Positions 1-6,995 of a DNA stretch of 12,197 nt are shown in pieces. The stretch is from an uncultured Lachnospiraceae bacterium. Its GTDB lineage: Bacteria; Bacillota; Clostridia; Lachnospirales; Lachnospiraceae. The notes under the pieces were generated by a model. That model was not told where the DNA came from, did no database searches, and was given only the letters and a program-made list of their open reading frames with translations. A program made the translations under genes and the position numbers. Location of the stretch: NCBI GenBank assembly GCA_910579495.1, contig CAJTVD010000021.1, positions 39,651-51,847 on the forward strand, written 5' to 3'. Positions within the stretch are counted from its first letter, which is position 1; the number at the start of each line of letters is the position of its first letter.

Positions 1-158
1 CTGGGCACTGTCCGGGCAGTTGCTGATTCCAGTTCCGCAACCACCCTCCCTGTACCCTGGCCCGCCAGGGATAATGCTGCCTGCTTCCCAGCCAGCATTT
101 CTCTTGGTATTGTGGGGGCAGTTGCTGTCTTTGATTTTGGTGCTGCGCCGCTCTTTTG
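1..158. other. Downstream flank of accDA, no gene assigned
   Basis: This is the stretch after the accDA stop codon. All three minus-strand frames stay open to the window edge, but none shows a recognisable motif or a start with a convincing ribosome binding site. One minus-strand ATG at 100-102 opens a frame to the edge. A short palindrome (CCCTGGC at 55-61 and GCCAGGG at 64-70) is present but has no T tract, so it is not called a terminator. The 12-mer GGGCAGTTGCTG occurs at 14-25 and again at 116-127. Whether the operon continues to the left cannot be decided here. Confidence 0.4.
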
Positions 159-1895
159 TCAGAATTTGCGGAACCGCATATATCTGTGGCGGGCGATGGC
201 TTCCCCGTCATAGCCGTCAAATTTCTTAAGGAATTCCGCCATATGCATTTTCATAAAGCCTGCAATGTCAACGGCAGTGGCCTCCCCGGCGCTTCCGTAT
301 TCCGGGACGATGGTTTCAATCACGGAAAGCCGCTTTAAATCCTCCGCCGTGATTCCCATTACCTCCGCCGCCTCCTGGGCACGTTTTCCGTCTTTCCACA
401 AAATGGAGGCAAAGCCCTCTGGGGAGAGCACGGAGTAAGTGGCGTTTTCCAGCATCCATACTTCGTTGCCCACCGCAAGCCCCAAGGCACCGCCGCTTCC
501 CCCTTCCCCTATCACCACCGAGAGAACGGGAACCTGCAGCCCTGACATTTCAAAAAGGTTCCTGGCAATGGCTTCTCCCTGCCCCCGCTCTTCCGCTTCC
601 ATTCCCGGATATGCGCCGGAGGTGTTGATAAAGCAGATAATGGGACGGTGGAATTTCTCCGCCTGCTTCATCAGCCGCAGGGCCTTACGGTATCCCTCCG
701 GGGATGCCATCCCATAGTTCCGCAGGGCGCATTCCTTCCCATCGCTGCCCTTCTGGATGCCGACCACCGTCACCGGCTGCCCGTAAAGCCAGGCAATGCC
801 CCCAACAACAGCCTTGTCATCCCCAAAGTTCCTGTCCCCATGAAGCTCCAGGAATCCGTCAAATATCAGGTCAATGAAGGTAAGGGCACAGGGGCGTTCC
901 ATGCTTCTGGCCTCCTTGACTTTCTGCCAGGCGCTTTTTAAAGGGGTTTTCGCCATCCGCTCCCTGCCTGGCTCGGAAGGGATAAACTTCTCCACTTCTT
1001 CCGTAAAGCAGCCAAAGCCTTTATTCTGCCTGGAGACCCTGTGGGAACGCAGGATTTGGTGCAGGGTGGATTTCAGTTCATCCCGCTCCACAATTCTGTC
1101 CGCAAATCCATGGGCTACCTGGAACTCCGCGCTCTGGAATCCTTCCGGTAGCTTCTGCCCAATAGTCTGTTCTATCACCCTGGGGCCTGCAAACCCAATC
1201 AGCGCCCCCGGCTCCGCCAGTATCAGGTCACCCAGCATGGCAAAGCTTGCCGTTACGCCTCCAGTGGTGGGATCCGTAAGCACTGACACATACAAAAGCC
1301 CCGCATCCGAATGTTTTTTCAGGGCAGCGGAGGTTTTGGCCATCTGCATCAGGGACAGGATCCCTTCCTGCATCCTTGCGCCGCCGGAACAGCAAAAGAG
1401 TACCACCGGAAGCTCCTCCCTGGTAGCCCGTTCCACTGCCAGGGCAATTTTTTCCCCTACCACATGCCCCATGCTCCCCATCAGGAACCGGGAATCGCAT
1501 ATGCCAAGGCAGGCTTTTTCCCCTAAGATCTCCCCGCTGCCTACAGTGATCCCTTCCTTCATCCCTGTCTTTTCTTTTACTTCGGCGAGCTTTTCCTCGT
1601 AGCCCGGAAAATTTAAGGGATTGCTGATTTCCATTTCCTCAAACCAGGGCTGGAAGGTTCCCCTGTCGCAGACCATGCGGATTCTGTTTTTTGTCCTTAC
1701 ACGAAAATAACTTCCACAAGCAGTACAGACATAATTATTGACCACTACATCTGCCCTCTCCAGCTCCTTTTTGCACTGTGGGCAGATGATGGCCTGTTTC
1801 TCTTCCGGCTTCTTTTCCGCCTTTTTGTCCCCTTCCGCCTCCCGGGCTGCGCCTCTTATGTGTATATATTTATCTTTGTGAAATAATCCTGCCAT
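159..1895 (-). CDS. accDA: Fused acetyl-CoA carboxylase carboxyltransferase beta-alpha (AccD-AccA)
   Basis: Transfers the carboxyl group from carboxybiotin to acetyl-CoA to make malonyl-CoA, the committed step of fatty-acid synthesis, in the cytoplasm. With the chosen start it has 578 residues. The AccD half (about 1-300) carries a four-cysteine zinc ribbon (Cys38, Cys41, Cys57, Cys60) and the glycine-rich SGGARMQEG and TTGGVTASFA segments. The AccA half (about 315-578) carries LHGDRNFGDD, TSGAYPG, GEGGSGGA and ENATYSVLSPEG. The two subunits are normally separate chains; here they are joined in frame without a stop. A longer start at 1961 exists, but the ATG at 1895 has AAAGGA 9 nt upstream and begins MAGLFHKDKYIHIRG, like ordinary AccD N-termini. 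The gene follows fabZ and is the last operon gene seen. The missing partners AccB and AccC must be encoded elsewhere. Identity is secure; the start is less certain. Confidence 0.95.
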   Translation of the reverse strand: MAGLFHKDKYIHIRGAAREAEGDKKAEKKPEEKQAIICPQCKKELERADVVVNNYVCTACGSYFRVRTKNRIRMVCDRGTFQPWFEEMEISNPLNFPGYEEKLAEVKEKTGMKEGITVGSGEILGEKACLGICDSRFLMGSMGHVVGEKIALAVERATREELPVVLFCCSGGARMQEGILSLMQMAKTSAALKKHSDAGLLYVSVLTDPTTGGVTASFAMLGDLILAEPGALIGFAGPRVIEQTIGQKLPEGFQSAEFQVAHGFADRIVERDELKSTLHQILRSHRVSRQNKGFGCFTEEVEKFIPSEPGRERMAKTPLKSAWQKVKEARSMERPCALTFIDLIFDGFLELHGDRNFGDDKAVVGGIAWLYGQPVTVVGIQKGSDGKECALRNYGMASPEGYRKALRLMKQAEKFHRPIICFINTSGAYPGMEAEERGQGEAIARNLFEMSGLQVPVLSVVIGEGGSGGALGLAVGNEVWMLENATYSVLSPEGFASILWKDGKRAQEAAEVMGITAEDLKRLSVIETIVPEYGSAGEATAVDIAGFMKMHMAEFLKKFDGYDGEAIARHRYMRFRKF

Positions 1896-1984
1896 TTCCT
1901 GCTTTCCTTTCCGGTTTTCCTTTTGCAACGCCCTCTCCCCCAAATGGGGCAGCAGATCCATTGCTCCTGTCTGAAAGCTGTGCC

Positions 1985-2413
1985 TTAAGAAACTGCAAAG
2001 GTCAGCTCCGCCAGCGCCACAGTCTTTCCTTCCACTGTGGCCTTTGCCCTGCCAACGCCCAGAGGCCCTTTTTGCTTCACAATTTCCACCTCCAGCATAA
2101 GCACATCCCCGGGAACCACTTTCTTCTTAAATTTTGCATTCTGTATCCCTGCAAAATAAGCAGTTTTCCCTTTATTTTCTTCCAGGCTCAGAATCGCCGC
2201 CGCCCCTGCCTGTGCCATTGCCTCCACTATCAGCACCCCGGGCATTACAGGTTCTTTGGGAAAATGCCCCTGGAAATAGGGCTCATTGTATGAGACACAC
2301 TTTTTCGCCACTGCCCGGAGGCCGGGTGTGAGCTCTTCCACGGTATCAATCAAAAGGAAAGGCTGCCTGTGGGGCAGGATTTCCATGATTTCTTCTGCTG
2401 TTAACAACGACAT
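1985..2413 (-). CDS. fabZ: 3-hydroxyacyl-ACP dehydratase FabZ
   Basis: Dehydrates 3-hydroxyacyl-ACP to trans-2-enoyl-ACP in the elongation cycle. The 142-residue product has the normal FabZ length and a single hot-dog domain. It starts with the family pattern IMEILPHRQPFLLID. The catalytic His50 lies in YFQGHFPKEPVMPG and the partner Glu64 in IVEAMAQ. The start ATG lies one base after the fabF stop and has AGGAGAGGA upstream, so translation is probably coupled to fabF. In many clostridial clusters accB sits between fabF and fabZ and accC after fabZ; neither is present here. Confidence 0.96.
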   Translation of the reverse strand: MSLLTAEEIMEILPHRQPFLLIDTVEELTPGLRAVAKKCVSYNEPYFQGHFPKEPVMPGVLIVEAMAQAGAAAILSLEENKGKTAYFAGIQNAKFKKKVVPGDVLMLEVEIVKQKGPLGVGRAKATVEGKTVALAELTFAVS

Positions 2414-2414
2414 G

Positions 2415-3662
2415 CTATCCTCTCCTGTCTTCTGTATATTTTCCTACCAGTATGCTTGCATTGTGCCCCCCAAACCCAAGGGAATTGCTCAAGGCATAGG
2501 GAATTTCCTCCCTGTAAGGCTCCTGGCAGTAATTAAGGTCCAGTTCACCATCCGGGGTCCCATAGCCCACTGTCCTGTGGATAAAACCTTCCTCCATCTC
2601 CTTTAGGCAGGCCACAAATTCTATCGCCCCTGCCGCCCCAAGCAAATGGCCTACCATGGACTTGGTGGAATTAACCCGCAGTTTCCCTGCGTGGCCGCCA
2701 AAGGCAAGCTTAATGGCCCTGGTTTCAAACAGGTCATTGTGATGGGTAGCTGTCCCATGGGCATTAATGTAGGTAATATCTTCCGGCACAAGGCCGCCGT
2801 CTTCAATAGCCGCCAGCATAGCCCTGGCCGCCCCTGCGCCGTCCTCCGCCGGGGAAGTGATATGGTACGCGTCACTGGTACACCCATATCCCAGCACTTC
2901 CCCATAAATACGGGCATTTCTCTTTCTGGCATGCGCAAGTTCCTCCAGCACCACAATGGCTGCCCCCTCCCCCATTACAAAGCCGCTGCGGTTTTTGTCA
3001 AAGGGCAGGCAGCACTTGTCCGGGTCCTCCACTGTAGAAAGCGCCGTAAGGGAACAGAATCCCGCAATCCCCACAGGGCTCACCGCCCCTTCCGTCCCTC
3101 CTGCCACCATCACATCCGCTTCTCCATACTGGATGCTGCGGAAAGCCTCCCCAATGGAATTGGTGCCGGTAGCGCAGGCTGTGACCACGTTGATACTTTT
3201 TCCTTTCAGCCCAAATTGGATGGAGACGTTCCCCGCCGCCATATTGGATATCATAAGCGGGACAAGCAAGGGATTTACCCTGGAAGGCCCTCTGGATTTC
3301 AGCTTGTCATATTCCCGCTCCATTGCCTGCAGGCTTCCAATGCCGGAGCCAACCGAACATCCCACCCGCCAGGGGTCTTCCTTTTCCATAGAAAGCCCTG
3401 CGTCTTCTATGGCCTCCCTGGCCGCCGCCACCGCATACTGGCAGAAAAGCTCCATGCGTCTTGCCGCCTTTATATCCATGTGCTCTTTTGGGTCAAAGCC
3501 TTTCACTTCCGCCGCCACATGGCATTTATACTCTGTACTGTCAAATTTGGTTATTGTCCCAAAACCGTGCTTTCCTTCCTTCAGAGCCTGGAAAAAGGTT
3601 CCCACATTCAGCCCCACAGGGGTTATTGCCCCCATCCCGGTCACTACCACTCGTCTGCTCAT
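2415..3662 (-). CDS. fabF: Beta-ketoacyl-ACP synthase II FabF
   Basis: Condenses malonyl-ACP with acyl-ACP to extend the chain by two carbons. The thiolase-fold product has 415 residues from the chosen start, matching the usual FabF length of about 410. The catalytic triad is Cys163 (TACATGTNS), His302 (NAHGTATHHND) and His339 (KSMVGHLLGAAGA), with Lys334 in the usual place. The frame is open upstream to a TTG at 3728, with ATGs at 3698 and 3680. The ATG at 3662 is preferred because MSRRVVVTGMGAITPVG is the conserved family N-terminus, although its ribosome binding site is only moderate (GGGAG 11 nt upstream). It lies between fabG and fabZ. With no fabH in the window, FabF is the only condensing enzyme seen. 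Confidence 0.95.
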   Translation of the reverse strand: MSRRVVVTGMGAITPVGLNVGTFFQALKEGKHGFGTITKFDSTEYKCHVAAEVKGFDPKEHMDIKAARRMELFCQYAVAAAREAIEDAGLSMEKEDPWRVGCSVGSGIGSLQAMEREYDKLKSRGPSRVNPLLVPLMISNMAAGNVSIQFGLKGKSINVVTACATGTNSIGEAFRSIQYGEADVMVAGGTEGAVSPVGIAGFCSLTALSTVEDPDKCCLPFDKNRSGFVMGEGAAIVVLEELAHARKRNARIYGEVLGYGCTSDAYHITSPAEDGAGAARAMLAAIEDGGLVPEDITYINAHGTATHHNDLFETRAIKLAFGGHAGKLRVNSTKSMVGHLLGAAGAIEFVACLKEMEEGFIHRTVGYGTPDGELDLNYCQEPYREEIPYALSNSLGFGGHNASILVGKYTEDRRG

Positions 3663-3773
3663 CTTTCTTCTTACTCCCATCTTCTTGCTGTGCGCCATTA
3701 ACCCTGCGCCAATTTCCGTCCCTGCCAAACCCAGGCCATGCCTGCCACTTCCCGCCCAGAAACCTGTGGGCTT

Positions 3774-4514
3774 TTATACCGCCATGCCCCCGTCTACAGA
3801 GATTACCTGCCCGGTAATATAATCCGCCCCCTCTGAGGCAAGGAATGCCACTGCCTGGGCAACCTCCTCCGCCCTTCCGGCCCTCTTTAAAATGGTCTGG
3901 CCCATCAGTGCCTCTTTTACCCCCTCGGGAAGCCCCGCGGTCATTTCTGTCTCAATAAAACCGGGAGCCACGGCGTTTACGGTAATGCCACGGCTTCCCA
4001 ATTCCCTTGCCACGCTTTTGGTCAGGCCAATGAGCCCCGCCTTGGAGGCACAGTAGTTGGCCTGCCCTGCATTGCCTATGACGCCGGAAACAGAGGAAAT
4101 ATTGATAATCTTCCCGCCCCGCTGTTTTAAAAACTGACGGGAAAAATGGCGCATAGTGTTAAAGCACCCTTTCAGGTTTACGTCCATCACCTGGTCAAAG
4201 TCTTCCTCGCTCATTTTCATCAGCAGGTTATCCCTGGTGATGCCCGCGTTATTTACCAGAATATCAATATGCCCGTATTCCTTTACCAATGCTGCCGCCA
4301 TTTCCCCGCAGGCGGCAAAATCCGCTACGTTGCAGCCATAAACCGCCCCGTCCCCTCCTGCCTCTTTGACCAGGCTGAGAGTTTCTTTCGCCTTTTCTTC
4401 GGAACCATTGTAATTCACCACCACAAAGGCTCCCTGTTTCCCCAGGGCAAGGGCAACAGCCCGTCCTATGCCCCTTCCCGCACCTGTTACCAGGGCAATT
4501 TTTCCTTTAAGCAT
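3774..4514 (-). CDS. fabG: 3-oxoacyl-ACP reductase FabG
   Basis: NADPH-dependent reduction of 3-oxoacyl-ACP to 3-hydroxyacyl-ACP. This is a short-chain dehydrogenase/reductase of 246 residues, the typical length. The nucleotide-binding glycine motif TGAGRGIG is at 10-17 and NNAG at 88-91. The catalytic residues are Asn113, Ser141, Tyr154 and Lys158 (SSVSGVIG, then YCASK). The C-terminus ends SVDGGMAV as in FabG proteins. An upstream in-frame start at 4550 exists, but the ATG at 4514 has GGAGG 9 nt upstream and gives the usual start MLKGKIALVTG. It overlaps the end of fabD by 8 bases, indicating coupled translation. Confidence 0.96.
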   Translation of the reverse strand: MLKGKIALVTGAGRGIGRAVALALGKQGAFVVVNYNGSEEKAKETLSLVKEAGGDGAVYGCNVADFAACGEMAAALVKEYGHIDILVNNAGITRDNLLMKMSEEDFDQVMDVNLKGCFNTMRHFSRQFLKQRGGKIINISSVSGVIGNAGQANYCASKAGLIGLTKSVARELGSRGITVNAVAPGFIETEMTAGLPEGVKEALMGQTILKRAGRAEEVAQAVAFLASEGADYITGQVISVDGGMAV

Positions 4515-5433
4515 TTGCAAGTGCCTCCATACATACCGCCAGGTCCTCATATTTATCTACCGAAAGTACCCTGGCCTGTTTGTCAATCTTCTTTACGAAA
4601 CCGCATAAGGTCTTGCCAGGCCCGATTTCCACAAAAGTGTCAACGCCCCCGGCAATCATCTGTTCCACTGACTGCTGCCATTTCACCGGGGAAGAAACCT
4701 GCTTTTGCAGGAGGTCTTTAATATCTCCGGTGTTGGTTACATACTCCGCTGTCAGGTTCGCCACATAGGGAATTGCCAGCTCCCCAAACTGGGCCTTATC
4801 CAAATCCTTCCGAAGCCGTTCCCCCGCGCCTTCCAGCAAACAGGAATGGAAGGGGCCGCTGACCTTTAAAGGCACGATACGTCTGGCGCCCCGCGCCTTC
4901 AGCGCCTCCCCTGCCTTGGCCACGGCATCTGCTTCCCCGGTAATCACAATCTGCCCGGGGCAGTTGTAATTGGCGATGGATACCGTCCCTTCTGTCTGTG
5001 CGCATACTTCTTCAATTATGCCTGTATCCGCTCCCATTACTGCCGCCATTGCACCACCCTGGGGAACCGCCTCCTGCATATAAATCCCTCTTCTTCTCAC
5101 AATGGCGAAAGCCTCCTCGGGCCTCACAGCGCCTGCGGCAATGATAGCCCCATATTCTCCCAGGCTTAAGCCCGCCGCCACGTCAGGCTTTATCCCCCGC
5201 TCTTCCAACACTTTTAAAATAGCAGCTTCCACTGCGATCATGGCTATCTGGGTATACTCAGTAACAGAAAGCCTTTCATTTTCTTCAAAGCACAGTGCCG
5301 GGATATCCAGCCCGGTTATCCAGCCCGCTTTGTCCATCATCTCCCTGGCAGAGGCTTCCTTTTCATAAAAATCCCTGCCCATCCCTGTGTACTGTGCTCC
5401 CTGGCCCGGGAACATAAATGCCAGTTTTCCCAT
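4507..5433 (-). CDS. fabD: Malonyl-CoA:ACP transacylase FabD
   Basis: Moves malonyl from CoA to the phosphopantetheine of ACP, supplying the extender unit for FabF. The product has 308 residues, the family length. The N-terminal FPGQGAQYTGMG motif is at 8-19. The nucleophile is Ser90 in GLSLGEY, where Leu replaces the His of the more common GHSLGEY; to my knowledge this is frequent in clostridial FabD. Arg115 in IVRRRG and catalytic His196 in SGPFHS complete the site. The ATG at 5433 has GGAGGG five bases upstream. The gap to fabK (111 bp) is the longest inside the operon. Confidence 0.95.
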   Translation of the reverse strand: MGKLAFMFPGQGAQYTGMGRDFYEKEASAREMMDKAGWITGLDIPALCFEENERLSVTEYTQIAMIAVEAAILKVLEERGIKPDVAAGLSLGEYGAIIAAGAVRPEEAFAIVRRRGIYMQEAVPQGGAMAAVMGADTGIIEEVCAQTEGTVSIANYNCPGQIVITGEADAVAKAGEALKARGARRIVPLKVSGPFHSCLLEGAGERLRKDLDKAQFGELAIPYVANLTAEYVTNTGDIKDLLQKQVSSPVKWQQSVEQMIAGGVDTFVEIGPGKTLCGFVKKIDKQARVLSVDKYEDLAVCMEALANA

Positions 5434-5459
5434 AGTAACCCTCCATTCTTAATGCACCT

Positions 5460-5487
5460 GCGAATTTAGGCATAAGCATAAATTTGC
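5460..5487 (-). other. Imperfect stem-loop in the fabK-fabD gap
   Basis: The 111-bp gap between fabK and fabD holds GCGAATTTA (5460-5468) and TAAATTTGC (5479-5487). They form a nine-base-pair stem with one mismatch in the minus-strand transcript and a ten-base loop. No T run follows, so it is unlikely to be a terminator. It could affect RNA stability or differential expression within the operon, or be chance. Nothing else recognisable lies in the gap apart from the fabD ribosome binding site. Confidence 0.25.
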
Positions 5488-5544
5488 CTGTAGTAATTTG
5501 CCCACTATCCTTATTCCATAAAAATCCCCGGAGCCTCCCCGCTG

Positions 5545-6474
5545 CTACTGCCGGTTACCCAGAAGCTTCCCCGCTTCCTCCATTATTTCTTCTATCATTT
5601 CCTTGCAGCTTTGCTGTTTATTCACCAGCCCGGCAATCTGGCCTGCCATCAGGGTCCCGTTTACAACATCCCCCTCCATCACTGCCCGGCGCAGGGAACC
5701 AAGGGTCAGCGTCTCCAGCTCTTCCAGCCCTGCACCGGCCTTTTCCAGGCGCAGGTATTCCCTTGACATATGGTTGCGGATCTGGCGTATGGGATGGCCA
5801 TTCCCGGTTCCCGTAATTTCCGTGTCAATGTCCTTGGCCTTCACCACTTTTTCCTTAAAGTTTTCATGGACAATGGACTCCCTGGCAACCAGGAACCTGG
5901 TTCCCATTTGCACTCCCTGGGCACCCAGCATAAAAGCCGCCGCAAAACCCCTGCCGTCGCCGATACCGCCTGCGGCAATTACCGGGATTTTAACCCCGTC
6001 TGCTACCTGGGGCACCAGGCACATGGTAGTGGTCTGGCCAATATGCCCGCCAGCTTCCATACCCTCCGCAATCACCGCGTCTGCACCGCTTCTCTCCATC
6101 AGCTTCGCCATTGCCACACTTGCCACTACAGGCATCACCTTGACACCCGCTTCCTTGAAGCCCTTCATCAGCTTCGCCGGATTGCCCGCCCCGGTAGTCA
6201 CCACTTTAACCCCTTCTTCCACTACCACCTTCGCCACCTCCGGGGCATTGGGATTCATCAGCATGATATTGACCCCTATGGGCTTATCCGTCAGTTCCCT
6301 TGCCTTCCTGATCTCGCTCCTTACCACCTCTGCTGGGGCGCTTGCCGCCGCGATCACGCCAAGCCCTCCCGCCTGGGATACGGCAGCGGCTAAATGGTGC
6401 TCCGCCACCCATGCCATCCCCCCCTGTATGATGGGGTATTCTATGCCCAAAAGCTCTGTTATCCTGGTTTTCAT
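5545..6474 (-). CDS. fabK: Enoyl-ACP reductase II FabK (FMN-dependent)
   Basis: Reduces trans-2-enoyl-ACP to acyl-ACP in the last step of each elongation round, using FMN and NAD(P)H. The 309-residue TIM-barrel protein belongs to the FabK/nitronate monooxygenase family. The N-terminus ITELLGIEYPIIQGGMAW and the EAGGHIG motif with His144, the residue conserved in FabK, are visible. AAGGIGDGRGFAAA and LGAQGVQMGTRF form the phosphate-binding part. The position in the fatty-acid operon favours FabK over a 2-nitropropane dioxygenase. It overlaps acpP by the ATGA arrangement at 6471-6474. No FabI-type reductase is seen; organisms relying on FabK are generally insensitive to FabI inhibitors such as triclosan. 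Confidence 0.95.
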   Translation of the reverse strand: MKTRITELLGIEYPIIQGGMAWVAEHHLAAAVSQAGGLGVIAAASAPAEVVRSEIRKARELTDKPIGVNIMLMNPNAPEVAKVVVEEGVKVVTTGAGNPAKLMKGFKEAGVKVMPVVASVAMAKLMERSGADAVIAEGMEAGGHIGQTTTMCLVPQVADGVKIPVIAAGGIGDGRGFAAAFMLGAQGVQMGTRFLVARESIVHENFKEKVVKAKDIDTEITGTGNGHPIRQIRNHMSREYLRLEKAGAGLEELETLTLGSLRRAVMEGDVVNGTLMAGQIAGLVNKQQSCKEMIEEIMEEAGKLLGNRQ

Positions 6475-6704
6475 TCCTCCGCCCCTTTGTCCTTTAAATA
6501 ATCCACAATGGCTCCCACTGTGGTAATATCCTCCAGGTCCTCCGCCGGGATTTCAATCCCATACTCTTCCTCAAGAGCCATCACCAGCTCAAACAAATCA
6601 AGAGAATCCGCTTCCAGGTCATCCCCGAAAGAGGTGTCCGGCTTAATGTCCATATCCTGCATATTAAGCTGCTCCTTGATAATCTCCACTACTCTCTCAA
6701 ACAT
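6471..6704 (-). CDS. acpP: Acyl carrier protein
   Basis: Carries growing acyl chains on a 4'-phosphopantetheine arm. The 77-residue acidic protein has the family length. The attachment serine is Ser34 in EADSLDLFELVM. The open frame extends upstream to 6800, but the start at 6704 gives the standard ACP N-terminus MFERVVEIIKEQL and has AAAGGAG with a 7-base spacer. The longer frame would run through the operator array and encode a basic stretch foreign to ACPs. It is the first gene of the operon and stop-start overlaps fabK. Confidence 0.97.
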   Translation of the reverse strand: MFERVVEIIKEQLNMQDMDIKPDTSFGDDLEADSLDLFELVMALEEEYGIEIPAEDLEDITTVGAIVDYLKDKGAEE

Positions 6705-6765
6705 GTTCCCTCTCCTTTTATTCACTTTTTTGTATTTTCCTTTTCGTCTCTCTCTTCCGTCCACA

Positions 6766-6826
6766 CAAACGGTTTGACTGGCAAATATTTTGCCTTTCAA
6801 ATATTTTGATTGTCAAACTATTTGAC
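6766..6826 (-). promoter_or_regulatory. Four-copy palindromic operator array before acpP
   Basis: Four palindromes CAAA-N3-TTTG lie at 6766-6776, 6782-6792, 6798-6808 and 6814-6824, each separated by exactly 5 bases (16-bp period, centres 6771, 6787, 6803, 6819). Three have longer arms: GTCAAACTATTTGAC at 6812-6826, TCAAATATTTTGA at 6797-6809 and GGCAAATATTTTGCC at 6780-6794. Read in the other register, TTTGATTGTCAAA (6805-6817) differs by one base from the core TTTGATTATCAAA of the streptococcal FabT box as I recall it. The array begins just downstream of the predicted acpP -10 element, so a bound MarR/FabT-type protein would block transcription of the operon. The regulator is not encoded in the window. 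The repeat is directly visible; the regulator is inferred. Confidence 0.75.
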
Positions 6827-6832
6827 GAGGAA

Positions 6833-6862
6833 AGTATATAACAGGGAGCTGCTATTTGTCAA
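6833..6862 (-). promoter_or_regulatory. Predicted promoter of the fatty-acid operon
   Basis: On the minus strand, TTGACA (plus coordinates 6857-6862) and TATACT (6833-6838) are separated by 18 bases, a good sigma-A-type promoter. Transcription would start near 6826, at the edge of the palindromic array, giving a leader of about 120 nt before acpP. A second, weaker TTGACA/CAAAAT pair lies inside the array itself. Confidence 0.6.
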
Positions 6863-6995
6863 GAATAATTTTCAAATGAATTTTCTTTCCTTCCAGGACA
6901 TATTATAGTAAAATATTCTTCATATATAGAAACAGCAGATTTATTTCCCCTTTGCTGTAAAAAGTACTGTACAAGTCCCAGAAAGGAGCTTATCC

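Noticed and set aside
55..70. Palindrome CCCTGGC/GCCAGGG as operon terminator
   Set aside because: The loop would be only two bases and no T tract follows on the minus strand.
874..1602. Long open frame of 242 codons on the plus strand
   Set aside because: It is antisense to the well-supported accDA gene, has no recognisable motif, and reflects GC-rich third positions on the opposite strand.
2646..3822. Plus-strand open frames of 351 and 288 codons opposite fabF
   Set aside because: fabF carries the full catalytic triad in its own frame; the antisense frames are low-complexity and without family features.
5603..6526. Plus-strand open frame of 307 codons opposite fabK
   Set aside because: It mirrors fabK codon for codon, is rich in Ser/Pro/Thr as expected for an antisense shadow, and fabK is clearly real.
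6705..6800. N-terminal extension of acpP to 6800
   Set aside because: The extension is basic, overlaps the operator array, and the start at 6704 has a strong ribosome binding site and the conserved ACP N-terminus.
6766..6824. The 16-bp periodic repeats as a CRISPR array
   Set aside because: Units are only 11 bp with 5-bp spacers, far too short for CRISPR repeats and spacers; promoter position fits an operator.
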